From the NCBI GenBank assembly GCA_964567045.1, contig CAZMLE010000102.1, forward strand, positions 1 to 11,672: 11,672 nucleotides of DNA, given 5' to 3'. Both the position numbers and the translations under genes were made by a program. The notes beneath the pieces were generated by a model. It was not told the origin of the DNA. It made no database searches and saw nothing but the letters and a program-made list of their open reading frames with translations. Below, in pieces: positions 1 to 8,000 of the stretch (position 1 is its first letter; every line of letters starts with the position of its first letter). The stretch comes from JAFNGF01 sp964567045. GTDB taxonomy: Bacteria > Planctomycetota > Phycisphaerae > Sedimentisphaerales > Anaerobacaceae.

Positions 1-1702
1 GTTCCTTCATCACATTGCCCATAGGCACAGCATGCCCTGCCAATCCGAAGCCGTCATGCAGTTGCTTGTAGAGCCTGTATAAGCGCTGATAGACCTTGTG
101 GTGCTGCGGAATGGGTGCAAAGGTGGTCTCCTTGATGCCGCACATGGCTGACTGGGCCTTGGCAAAGCTGCTGTGCGCTCCGCCGACGACCGCCGCGGCA
201 ATAGCCGAGCCCAGAGCGCACGTCTGCGCCGAGCGAGAGAGCTTCATCTGACGCCCGGTGACATCAGCATAAATCTGCATCAGCAATGCGTTCTTCTCGG
301 CGATGCCTCCGCAATTGACGATTTCGCTGATTTTCACGCCGTACTCCTCGAAGCGGTTGATAATCGTCAGCGCGCCGAAAGCTGTCGCCTCGATGAGGGC
401 GCGGTAGATTTCTTCCGGCTTGGTATGGAGAGTCTGACCCAGAAGCAGCCCCGTCAGCCTCTGGTCAACTAAGATGGTGCGATTGCCGTTATTCCAATCC
501 AGCGCCAAAAGACCCGACTGCCCGGGCTTAAGCTTGGCTGCCCTTTCGGTTAGAGCCTCGTGCGAGCCTGCTTGTTCACCGCCGGGCTGGATGTAGTTTA
601 CAAACCAATTGAATATGTCGCCCACCGCAGATTGGCCCGCTTCCAGACCGTAATATCCCGGCAGGATGGAGCCGCCGACGATGCCACAAATGCCGGGAAT
701 ATCCAGCAGCTTCTTGCCAGCCTGTGCGACGACCATGTCGCAAGTGCTGGTGCCGATTATCTTGACCAGCACACCTTGTTTAATCCCGGCCCCGACGGCG
801 CCCAAGTGGGCGTCAAATGCGCCCATCGCTACGGGTATGCCTGCGGGAAGACCGAGTTTCTCCGCCCACTGCTCAGTGAGCTGCCCGGCGGCCTTATCTA
901 CCGCATAAGTCTTCTCGCTGAGTGTCTGGCGGAGCTTGCCGAGTTTCGGGTCAAGCTTGCCCAAGAACTGGGCATCCGGGTAGCCGCCCCAGTCATCGTT
1001 GAACATCGCCTTATGGCCCGCGGCACACCGGCATCTTAACAGCTTCTGCGGCGCCTCTGTCCCGGTCAGCACCGCAGGCAGCCAGTCAGCGTGCTCCACC
1101 CAGGTATAAGCCGCGTCAAAAACCCTGGGATCGACCCGCAGACAGTGTAGAATCTTGCTGAAGAACCATTCCGAAGAGTATGTGCCGCCGCATTTAGTCA
1201 GGTATTGCGGACACTCTTTTTTAGCGAGTTCCGTGATCTCGGCTGCCTCAGCGTGTGCAGTATGGTCTTTCCACAGCCAGGCCATCGCGTTGGGATTATC
1301 CTGGGATAACCCCGCAATGTATTGCGGGGCTAACCGGTTAACCCCGCCATCACTATGGCGGGGTTCCCCCGTAAGCATTGCCAGTGGAGTACCGTTCTTA
1401 TCCACCGGAAGCGGCGTTGAGCCGGTGGTATCCACGCCGATACCCACAATTTGCCCCGGGTCGAATTTTGGATCTGCCTTTTTTGCCTGAGCCAATGCCT
1501 TTGTCACAGTAACTTCCAGGCCCTTGATGTATTCTGACGGGTCCTGCCGTGCCAGGTTGTGGTCGGCCAGATCCAAAACAATCCCTGCCTCGCCGCTCTG
1601 GTATTCATATACGGAGGTTGCCACCTCCTGACCGTTGGCGGTGTCCACGATCACACACCGTACGGAGTTAGTCCCGTAATCGAGACCTATCGTGCATTTC
1701 AT
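1..1702 (-). CDS. araB: Ribulokinase (FGGY carbohydrate kinase), 3' end cut by window edge
   Basis: Phosphorylates L-ribulose with ATP to L-ribulose 5-phosphate, a cytoplasmic step of L-arabinose breakdown. The frame is open from the ATG at 1702 to base 2, giving 567 residues, about the usual full length, so only a few C-terminal residues are missing. Visible marks are the N-terminal phosphate-binding stretch GLDYGTNSVR (6-15), GVDTTGSTPLPVD (about 89-101), WLWKDHTAHAEAAEI (about 142-156), the FGGY catalytic aspartate in GAFDAHLGAVGAG (D297), GTSTCDMV (317-324) and CGGIAEKNALLMQIYADVTG (464-483). A GGGAG ribosome site lies just upstream. The symporter stop is 18 bases before the start, so the two are probably co-transcribed. 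Residues about 111-133 are extra compared with family members as I remember them, and are encoded by a run of palindromes at 1304-1372. Other FGGY kinases (xylulokinase, glycerol kinase) fit the sequence less well. Confidence 0.93.
   Translation of the reverse strand, partial: MKCTIGLDYGTNSVRCVIVDTANGQEVATSVYEYQSGEAGIVLDLADHNLARQDPSEYIKGLEVTVTKALAQAKKADPKFDPGQIVGIGVDTTGSTPLPVDKNGTPLAMLTGEPRHSDGGVNRLAPQYIAGLSQDNPNAMAWLWKDHTAHAEAAEITELAKKECPQYLTKCGGTYSSEWFFSKILHCLRVDPRVFDAAYTWVEHADWLPAVLTGTEAPQKLLRCRCAAGHKAMFNDDWGGYPDAQFLGKLDPKLGKLRQTLSEKTYAVDKAAGQLTEQWAEKLGLPAGIPVAMGAFDAHLGAVGAGIKQGVLVKIIGTSTCDMVVAQAGKKLLDIPGICGIVGGSILPGYYGLEAGQSAVGDIFNWFVNYIQPGGEQAGSHEALTERAAKLKPGQSGLLALDWNNGNRTILVDQRLTGLLLGQTLHTKPEEIYRALIEATAFGALTIINRFEEYGVKISEIVNCGGIAEKNALLMQIYADVTGRQMKLSRSAQTCALGSAIAAAVVGGAHSSFAKAQSAMCGIKETTFAPIPQHHKVYQRLYRLYKQLHDGFGLAGHAVPMGNVMKE
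1310..1365. repeat. Cluster of three palindromes inside the ribulokinase gene
   Basis: Three perfect inverted repeats follow one another. The first is CCCCGCAAT/ATTGCGGGG (1310-1318 and 1321-1329, two-base loop). The second is TAACCGGTTA (1331-1340). The third is AACCCCGCCAT/ATGGCGGGGTT (1340-1350 and 1355-1365, loop cact). On the gene strand the segment is translated in frame as roughly TGEPRHSDGGVNRLAPQYIA followed by GLS. The ribulokinase family normally has a short 'LLPEF..NPNAM'-type link here. I infer insertion of a small mobile palindromic element whose length kept the frame. No target-site duplication could be identified with certainty. Confidence 0.75.
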
Positions 1703-1720
1703 GCCGTAACTATCTCCCAA

Positions 1721-3502
1721 TTATCCTGTAAAGTACAGGTAAGCCGCTGCGATAATTGCCAGGACGACCCCTGAGGCAATCAGATCTGTGTATGTCCAGC
1801 TCGCCCGCGATTTTGTCCGGTCTTCGGCGGTGCGGGTTCCATAGGTCAGCCCCTGGATTTTCTGGTACGATGGCGCAGCGGTTGCGTAACTAACCACGAT
1901 CATTACCACCACGCACACTATGAAAATAAGCAGGCTGTAGTACTGAAAGAATATGTTATTCATAATCCAGAAGAATGACCCCTGGGCATAGGAAGGGATA
2001 TACTTTAGCTTGACGGGTGTATCGATAGCCAGACGCAGCAGGCCCATCGCAAAGCCGACAATCAGCGCCGCCAGGCATCCTTTGCTGTTGAGACGTTTCA
2101 TAAATACGCCTAAGAAAAATACGACGAAAATCGGCGGCGCGAGGTATCCCTGTATGGTCTGAAGGTAATCATATAGTCCCTTGCCGCCCCGAATCACAGG
2201 TATCCACAATAGTCCTATTACCACCATAACGGTTGTTGCGATTCGCCCCATCCAGACCAACTGGTGCTGGGAAGCTTGCGGCCGGAATTTGCTGTAGAAA
2301 TCCATCGTAAATAATGTTGATGATGCGTTAAAGCAACCCGCCAGAGAGCTCATCAGCGCCGCCAGCAACCCTGCCACCACTATCCCACGGATGCCGGCCG
2401 GCAAAACCGTCGCCACTAACAATGGGAAGGCCTTCTGGCATTGATCGCGGATCGGCTGTCCCTGCCCGTCCAACAGCGTCTGCTGAATCGTTTGGATTTG
2501 GCCGCTCTTAGCTAAGGCAAAGCATATCATGCCCGGAATAATGAATAAGAACACAGGCAGCAATTTAAGAAAGCCTGCACATATAGAGCCGCGTCGCGCC
2601 TGGCGCTCATCCGGTGCGCCCAAAGCTCTCTGGACGATGTACTGGTCGGTGCACCAGTACCACAAGCCGATGATCGGCGCACAGAACAGCATTCCCAGCC
2701 AGGGATAATTATCATTGAAATACCAGGCCACACGACCTGTTTCACGTACAGGCGCCCACGTGCCGGCCATGTTCGCAGGCACCAGCGGTTTCCAGAGATT
2801 GAACATCTCGCCGCCACAAACCTGGCGCAACTGGCCCCAGCCGCCCAGGGCGCGCAGGCCAAAGATAGTTAGTAAGGCTGAGCCGAATACAAGAACAATC
2901 GTCTGCAAGGCATCGGCGTATGCAACCGTGCGAAGGCCGCCCAAAATGGTATAGATTCCTGTCAGAACCACTACTAGAACCGAGCCTATCCAGAAGCTGT
3001 CCAGTCCTAAAAAGCTAACGTCCGGCAGCAGGACGCTGAAGACTATTCCGCCGGCAAATATCCCCACCGCAATCTTGGTCAAGACATAAGCTACCAGCGA
3101 TATGAGCGATAGAACCCAGCGTGCGGTGGGCGAGAAACGCCTCTCCAAGAACTCGGGCATCGTGAAGACTCTGGAGCGCATGTAGAATGGAACCATCACC
3201 CACGCAAGCACTAATAGGCACCAGGCGTGCAGCTCGTAGTGGGCCATTGCTACTCCATCGGTGCAGCCGGACCCGGCAAGACCAACTAAGTGCTCCGAGC
3301 CGATGTTTGAGGCGAAGATAGATGCCCCCACCACAAACCAGCCCAGGTTTCGTCCAGCCAGGAAATAGTCATCGGCGGTGTCTTTACCCTTGAGAATCAC
3401 CCACCAGGCAATGCCCACAAGGACGCCAAAGTATGCGACTATTGCAATCCAATCCAGTGCTCCGAGTGCCGATTGTCCTATCAGTATTTGTGGCATTTGC
3501 AT
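1721..3502 (-). CDS. Sodium:solute symporter, SGLT/SLC5-like sugar transporter
   Basis: Inner-membrane Na+-coupled sugar importer of the SSS family, 593 residues with about 14 hydrophobic segments. The sequence resembles animal SGLT proteins more than many bacterial SSS members: SNIGSEHLVGLAGSG (65-79), HYE with E90, TMPEFLERRF (114-123), TKIAVGIFAGGIVF (142-155), WCTDQYIVQRALGA (283-296), ALMSSLAGCFNASSTLFTMD (382-401) and LYDYLQTIQGYLAPPI (443-458). From memory of SGLT1 and vSGLT, N66, H71, E90 and Q448 match sugar-contact positions, and the serines of MSSLAG match the sodium site. The start at 3502 has AAGGAA about ten bases upstream; a second ATG lies two codons on. The gene sits between the mutarotase and the ribulokinase, which suggests a pentose (arabinose) or galactose-like substrate. 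The exact sugar cannot be read from sequence. Confidence 0.92.
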   Translation of the reverse strand: MQMPQILIGQSALGALDWIAIVAYFGVLVGIAWWVILKGKDTADDYFLAGRNLGWFVVGASIFASNIGSEHLVGLAGSGCTDGVAMAHYELHAWCLLVLAWVMVPFYMRSRVFTMPEFLERRFSPTARWVLSLISLVAYVLTKIAVGIFAGGIVFSVLLPDVSFLGLDSFWIGSVLVVVLTGIYTILGGLRTVAYADALQTIVLVFGSALLTIFGLRALGGWGQLRQVCGGEMFNLWKPLVPANMAGTWAPVRETGRVAWYFNDNYPWLGMLFCAPIIGLWYWCTDQYIVQRALGAPDERQARRGSICAGFLKLLPVFLFIIPGMICFALAKSGQIQTIQQTLLDGQGQPIRDQCQKAFPLLVATVLPAGIRGIVVAGLLAALMSSLAGCFNASSTLFTMDFYSKFRPQASQHQLVWMGRIATTVMVVIGLLWIPVIRGGKGLYDYLQTIQGYLAPPIFVVFFLGVFMKRLNSKGCLAALIVGFAMGLLRLAIDTPVKLKYIPSYAQGSFFWIMNNIFFQYYSLLIFIVCVVVMIVVSYATAAPSYQKIQGLTYGTRTAEDRTKSRASWTYTDLIASGVVLAIIAAAYLYFTG

Positions 3503-3531
3503 GAATCCGTTCCTTGTAAATGCTTGAGGGA

Positions 3532-3597
3532 CCCCGCCGGGCGGGAACCCACAAAATTACCCTGTCTATCGCCCCGACCTACCTCAGGCGGGCCGCC
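3532..3597. repeat. GC-rich palindromic repeat between mutarotase and symporter genes
   Basis: The 81-base gap between these two genes, plus the last codons of the mutarotase, holds two GC-rich inverted stretches. One is CCCGCC-G-GGCGGG at 3533-3545. The other is GCCCCGACCTACCTCAGGCG and the bases following it, at 3571-3597. The second resembles the interspersed 'CCCGACCTACGTCGGGCGGG' class known from many environmental bacterial genomes; this comparison is from memory. It supplies the final codons (ERRPA-stop) of the mutarotase. As an intercistronic hairpin it could also affect mRNA processing, which is an inference. Confidence 0.45.
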
Positions 3598-4789
3598 TTT
3601 CTTGTTGAAATCGGTAGATTGTCGTTGTCTGGTACTTTTCGCCCGGCCGCAACACGGTCGAGGGGAAGCTTGGCTTATTGGGCGAATCCGGATAATGTTG
3701 CGTCTCAAGGCAGAATCCGTAACGGTGCTTGTATACGATGCCGTTCTTACCCGTAATTGTCCCATCCAGAAAATTGCCCGAATAAAATTGAATCCCAGGC
3801 TCAGTGGTCAGAACTTCCATCACACGGCCTGTGGTCGGCTCGTACACTCTGGCCGCGAGCGTGAGAGATCGGCCGCCCCCGTTCAATACCCAGTTGTGAT
3901 CGTAACCGCCGCCGAACTTCAGTTGCTCATAGTCACCATCGATTCTAGCGCCGATTGGTGTAGGCCTGGTAAAGTCCATTACGGTGCCCTTGACCGGGCG
4001 TAGCTCGCCGGTCGGAATCAATCCTGCATCTACAGGCGTAAACCGGTCGGCATTGAGCATTAACTCGTGTCCCAGTATGTCCCGCTGGCATCCAGTCAGG
4101 TTGAAATAGCCATGATGCGTGAGGTTCACAACGGTAGGTTTATCCGTTGTGGCCAAGTACTCGATCTTAAGCTCATTTCGCTCAGTTAAAGTGTAGGTGA
4201 CGGTGCAGTTAAGACTGCCTGGATAGCCTTCTTCTCCATCTTTGCTTAGGTACATCAGCTTTACGCCCACACCATCCCTTTGTTTGATAGGCTCAGCTTT
4301 CCACACAACCTTATCGAATCCTTTGATGCCCCCGTGGAGGTGGTTTTCGCCGTTGTTGGCAGCCAGAGTGTATTGCACCCCGTCGAGCGCAAATTTGCCC
4401 TTGCCAATCCTGTTTCCGTATCTGCCGACAATTGCCCCGAAATACGGATTGTTGGCCAGATAGTCTGTGAGATTGCCGTATCCGAGCACAATGTCATCAG
4501 TTTTGCCTCCGCGATCCGGCACTTGCAGGGACACGACAATCGCACCGTACGTCATTATTTCTGCCTTTAGTCCACCGGAATTGGTCAGGCTGTAAAGGTC
4601 CACTTTTTGGCCGCCAGGTATCTCGCCGAACGGTTTGACCTCAACGTTCATTTCCTGTTTTACCTCCTTTTTCTTTGCCGCAGAGGCCGCATCCCTCGAC
4701 TGCGCTCTCTGGGGCAAAAAAATGGTCAACATGCAGACCGTCAAACCCGCGATCAAGTCGGGGGATAACCTCAGTTTTTGTCTCGACAT
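3584..4789 (-). CDS. galM: Exported galactose mutarotase (aldose 1-epimerase)
   Basis: Interconverts alpha and beta anomers of aldoses such as galactose, glucose or arabinose. From the ATG at 4789 it has 401 residues, longer than the usual 340-350 because of an N-terminal export segment: MSRQ, a hydrophobic run (about 10-27) ending near PQRAQS, then a charged linker. This start is preferred over the upstream ATG at 4870 because AAGGAAGG lies at good spacing and a clean signal peptide follows. Family motifs are GRYGNRIGKGKF (122-133), NHLHGG (149-154, catalytic His 152), LTHHGYFNL (223-231, second catalytic His), GYDHNWVL (295-302) and TTEPGIQFYSGN (328-339, with the catalytic Glu). All catalytic positions are present. 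It is first in the operon with the symporter and ribulokinase, and probably acts in the periplasm. The C-terminal residues ERRPA come from a GC-rich repeat. Confidence 0.92.
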   Translation of the reverse strand: MSRQKLRLSPDLIAGLTVCMLTIFLPQRAQSRDAASAAKKKEVKQEMNVEVKPFGEIPGGQKVDLYSLTNSGGLKAEIMTYGAIVVSLQVPDRGGKTDDIVLGYGNLTDYLANNPYFGAIVGRYGNRIGKGKFALDGVQYTLAANNGENHLHGGIKGFDKVVWKAEPIKQRDGVGVKLMYLSKDGEEGYPGSLNCTVTYTLTERNELKIEYLATTDKPTVVNLTHHGYFNLTGCQRDILGHELMLNADRFTPVDAGLIPTGELRPVKGTVMDFTRPTPIGARIDGDYEQLKFGGGYDHNWVLNGGGRSLTLAARVYEPTTGRVMEVLTTEPGIQFYSGNFLDGTITGKNGIVYKHRYGFCLETQHYPDSPNKPSFPSTVLRPGEKYQTTTIYRFQQERRPA

Positions 4790-4823
4790 GCCTCGCCTTC
4801 CTTCTAAATCACACACAATGAAA

Positions 4824-4839
4824 CCCCGATGCATCGGGG
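4824..4839. repeat. Perfect 16-base palindrome in the leader of the mutarotase gene
   Basis: CCCCGATGCATCGGGG is a perfect palindrome lying 35 bases upstream of the chosen mutarotase start. It has the same CCCCG...CGGGG ends as the first palindrome inside ribulokinase (1310-1329), which suggests the same type of small element. If transcribed it would form a hairpin in the 5' leader, just before the ribosome site. Confidence 0.6.
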
Positions 4840-4947
4840 GCACCGTATCTTGCCGGTCAATTATCTGCATTTCGAAAGAGAAGGCAACATCGATTTACGC
4901 TTATTTTCACTAATCTGTATAAAATGGTTAAAAAACGCAAAAAAAAC

Positions 4948-4977
4948 TTGAACTGGCACGGCCAAATCTGGCAGAAT
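4948..4977 (+). promoter_or_regulatory. Weak candidate sigma-70-type promoter for the LamG protein gene
   Basis: The region between the two divergent starts (4790-5071) must hold promoters for both directions. On the plus strand TTGAAC (4948-4953) is followed after 18 bases by CAGAAT (4972-4977), four of six consensus bases in each box. The stretch just upstream is A-rich (4930-4946), like an UP element. For the minus strand I see only TATACA-like bases near 4912-4917 (plus strand tgtata), without a good partner box. The assignment is tentative. Confidence 0.3.
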
Positions 4978-4990
4978 ATAGCCAGGTGAT

Positions 4991-5029
4991 TCGTGAAGTG
5001 CGGAGCGACATACAAGAGGCGCTTCACGA
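4991..5029 (+). promoter_or_regulatory. Leader hairpin upstream of the LamG protein gene
   Basis: TCGTGAAGTGC (4991-5001) pairs with GCGCTTCACGA (5019-5029) over 11 positions with one G-T pair, around a 17-base loop. It lies between the candidate promoter and the GGGAGG ribosome site at 5060-5065, so it would be part of the mRNA leader. A shorter AAGAA/TTCTT pairing follows at about 5036-5051. A role in regulation or message stability is possible but unproven. Confidence 0.4.
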
Positions 5030-5071
5030 GATAAAAGAATTGAAGTTCTTAATTTTATCGGGAGGACGGTT

Positions 5072-8000
5072 ATGTACAAAAAACTGATTTATCTAATTCC
5101 GCTTGTTCTGCTGCTGGGTCTGCCGGGTCCGCTCGCCCAGGCCGACCTTATTGTTGCTGAAAAACTATTGGTTGATTTACGAGCCGAAGACCTGGCGTAT
5201 GGCTCTGCAGTAACAACCTGGCCTAACCGCGGAACGCTGGGGGCCTTTACTGCTTCTGGTACGCCCGTCGTCGAGACAATGGGCGGCCTGAAATGCGTGA
5301 CGTTCGACGGCGGTAGCTGGTTTGAAGGGCCGACGTCCATACCTGGCATCGAAGGTGCGGGCACCCGCTCAATTGAAGTCTGGGCGTATAACCCGGCCAT
5401 ACCGGGGGAAGAAACGATGGTTTCATGGAGCCATCGCGGCGGCCCTGCCGGCACCAATATGTCCTTTAACTATGGTAACCACGGCACCTGGGGCGCCGTA
5501 GGTCACTGGGACGCACCAGACATGGGCTGGTGGGGCAGTCACTCACCGGCCCCTGCCGCCAACACGTGGTGGCATCTGGCCTATACGTATGACGGCACCG
5601 CTGCCCGCGTCTACGTCAACGGCGTAGAGGAGAGCGTCAGAAACCCGATCGTGCTGAACACCTACGGCGGCACTCCAATCAGGGTGGCTGCACAGGCAGA
5701 CGGCACCGGCGCTGCTGCGGATAGTGCATTCAATTTCACCGGCTCAATTGCGGAAGTCCGTATTCACGATGGGGTGCTCAAACCGGCGGACATCATGAAC
5801 AACTTCAAATTAGGAGGTCCGAGAAAGGCTCATACCCCCAGCCCGCCTAATGGTGCCCCAGCGGTAACCACGCCTTTACTTCAGTGGGGCGTCGGGACGA
5901 CTGCTAAATATCACAATGTGTACTTCGGCACTAATCCGACGCCGGGGGCAGCCGAGTTCAAAGGCCAGCAGACCTGGGCGATGTACTGGCACGGGCCTGG
6001 CCTTACTCCTGGGACCACTTACTATTGGCGGGTCGATGAGGTGGAAGCCGACGGCGTAACGATCCACACGGGCGATGTTTGGAGCTTTACGGCTGCGCCT
6101 TTAGCTGCCTACAACCCTGACCCAGCCGATGGGGCCAGGTATATAAGCACCGACGCTGACCTTAGCTGGACGGCAGGTTCGACTGCAGCATCCCACGATG
6201 TGTATTTCGGCACAGTTGAAGCGGACGTGACTAACGGCACCGGCGGCACGTTCAAAATTAATCAGAAAACCACAACCTTTGAGCCAGGGCCCCTGCAGTT
6301 GGGAACCACATATTACTGGCGAATCGATGAGGTCGAGCAAGCCGGCACCAAGCGCACGGGCAACGTGTGGCGTTTCAGCACTATGCCTGTTATAACCGTC
6401 ACCGACCCTAACCTTGTCGGCTGGTGGAAGTTTGACGAAGGCCAGGGTGCCGCCGCTATCGACTGGTCAGGCAAGGGCAATCACGGCAGCATTTACGGCG
6501 GTACAGCATGGGTAGACGGCTACGACGGCGGCGCACTGAAACTCAAGGGCGTCGATGGTTATGTGACTTTGCCCATAGGTCTGCTTATCAGCTCGCTTAG
6601 GAGCGCTACCTTCACGACCTGGGTGAATTTCTCCAATCTTGGTGGAGCCTGGCAGCGCATCTTCGATTTCGGTAGTGGGACACCTACGTATATATTCCTT
6701 TGTCCCCGCACCGGTACAGGGGGGCCGATGCGAGTGGCAATTCAGACCGGGGGAGGAGGCGAGTCTCTGATAGATGCGAGCAGCACACTTGCCACCGGCT
6801 GGCACCATATCGCCGTGGTAATAAGACCTGGAAATATGCAGATCTACCTCGACGGTGTGGTTGCTGCGAGCGGTTCCACGGCGGTTGTTCCGAGCGATCT
6901 CGGACAGACCAGCAGCAACTGGCTCGGCAGGTCGCAGTATGTCGCCGATGGATACTTCAATGGGACACTTGATGATTTCCGAATCTACAATTACGCCATG
7001 TCGCAGGCCGATCTTCCCAAAACGATGAGAGGCGACCCGCTGCTTGCGTGGGGCCCAAGTCCGGCTGACGGATATATGCCCGACATTGATGCAGCGGTGC
7101 CTCTAAGCTGGAAGGCTGGAGATAAGGCTGCTCAGCACGATGTGTACTTAGGGACCGATAAAATTGTCGTTAGAGATACTGATAAATCCGATACGACAGG
7201 CGTATATCGGGGCCGAAAAGTTGCTGCCAGCTATACTCCGCCCGAAGCCCTTCAGTGGGGCCAGACTTACTACTGGCGAATCGATGAGTACAACACCGAC
7301 GCGACGCTCAGCACGGGCAGGGTATGGACCTTTACAGTGGCCAACTATCTCATTCCGGATGATTTTGAGCGCTACACCGACGATGTTGGCAGCAGAATCT
7401 TCCAGACCTGGAAGGACGGATGGGGATACTCCGAACCGGCGCCAGGCTATCCCGGCAACGGCACCGGCTCAACCGTGGGTTACGCTCAGGCGCCGTTTGC
7501 CGAGCAAACTATCGTTCATAGTGGTAGCCAGTCGATGCCGTTAGGTTACGACAACAGCGGTGCAACCGGCAAAGCCCGTTACTCGGAGACCCAGCGAGAG
7601 TGGGCCTTGCCGCAGGATTGGACCAAGGGAAATGTGAAAGGACTAACGCTCTGGTTCTATGGTGATCCCGCCAACGCGGCTGAACAACTCTATGTGGCGC
7701 TGGAAGATAATGCCGGCCACATTAAGGTGGTCAACCACCCCGATCCGGAGGCGCTCCAGGGACGCGCCTGGCAAGAGTGGAACATTGACCTGACACAATT
7801 CAGCGCTGCGGGCGTGAATCTAACTGCCGTCAAGAAGATGTATATTGGTCTTGGTAACCGGACTAGTCCCACGGCTGGCGGTACGGGCACCATATACATC
7901 GATGATATCCGGGTGTATCCGAGCAGATGCATTCCTTCGATGGGTAAGCCGGCCGCCGACTTAAGCGGCAACTGCATTGTTGACGCGGCTGACGTGGATA

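Noticed and set aside
560..1039. Plus-strand 159-codon open frame opposite ribulokinase
   Set aside because: The minus strand carries an unbroken, motif-rich ribulokinase over the whole stretch; the plus frame has no recognisable motif and is an antisense shadow.
4790..4870. Upstream ATG at 4870 as start of the mutarotase
   Set aside because: It would put 27 extra residues, including translation of a palindrome, before a good signal peptide; the ATG at 4789 has AAGGAAGG at proper spacing.
4955..4975. Sigma-54 promoter suggested by TGGCAC near 4954
   Set aside because: The GG and GC pairs are not at the required spacing from TGGCAC, and the alternative register (CGGCCA...CTGGCA) matches the consensus poorly.
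4924..4989. 21-residue basic leader peptide frame (ATG at 4924)
   Set aside because: No ribosome site, no recognisable attenuator codon run, and it overlaps the candidate promoter.
6314..7288. Identical 18-base stretch TACTGGCGAATCGATGAG at 6314-6331 and 7271-7288
   Set aside because: It encodes the conserved YYWRIDE core of two Fn3-like modules; domain conservation explains it without a separate mobile element.
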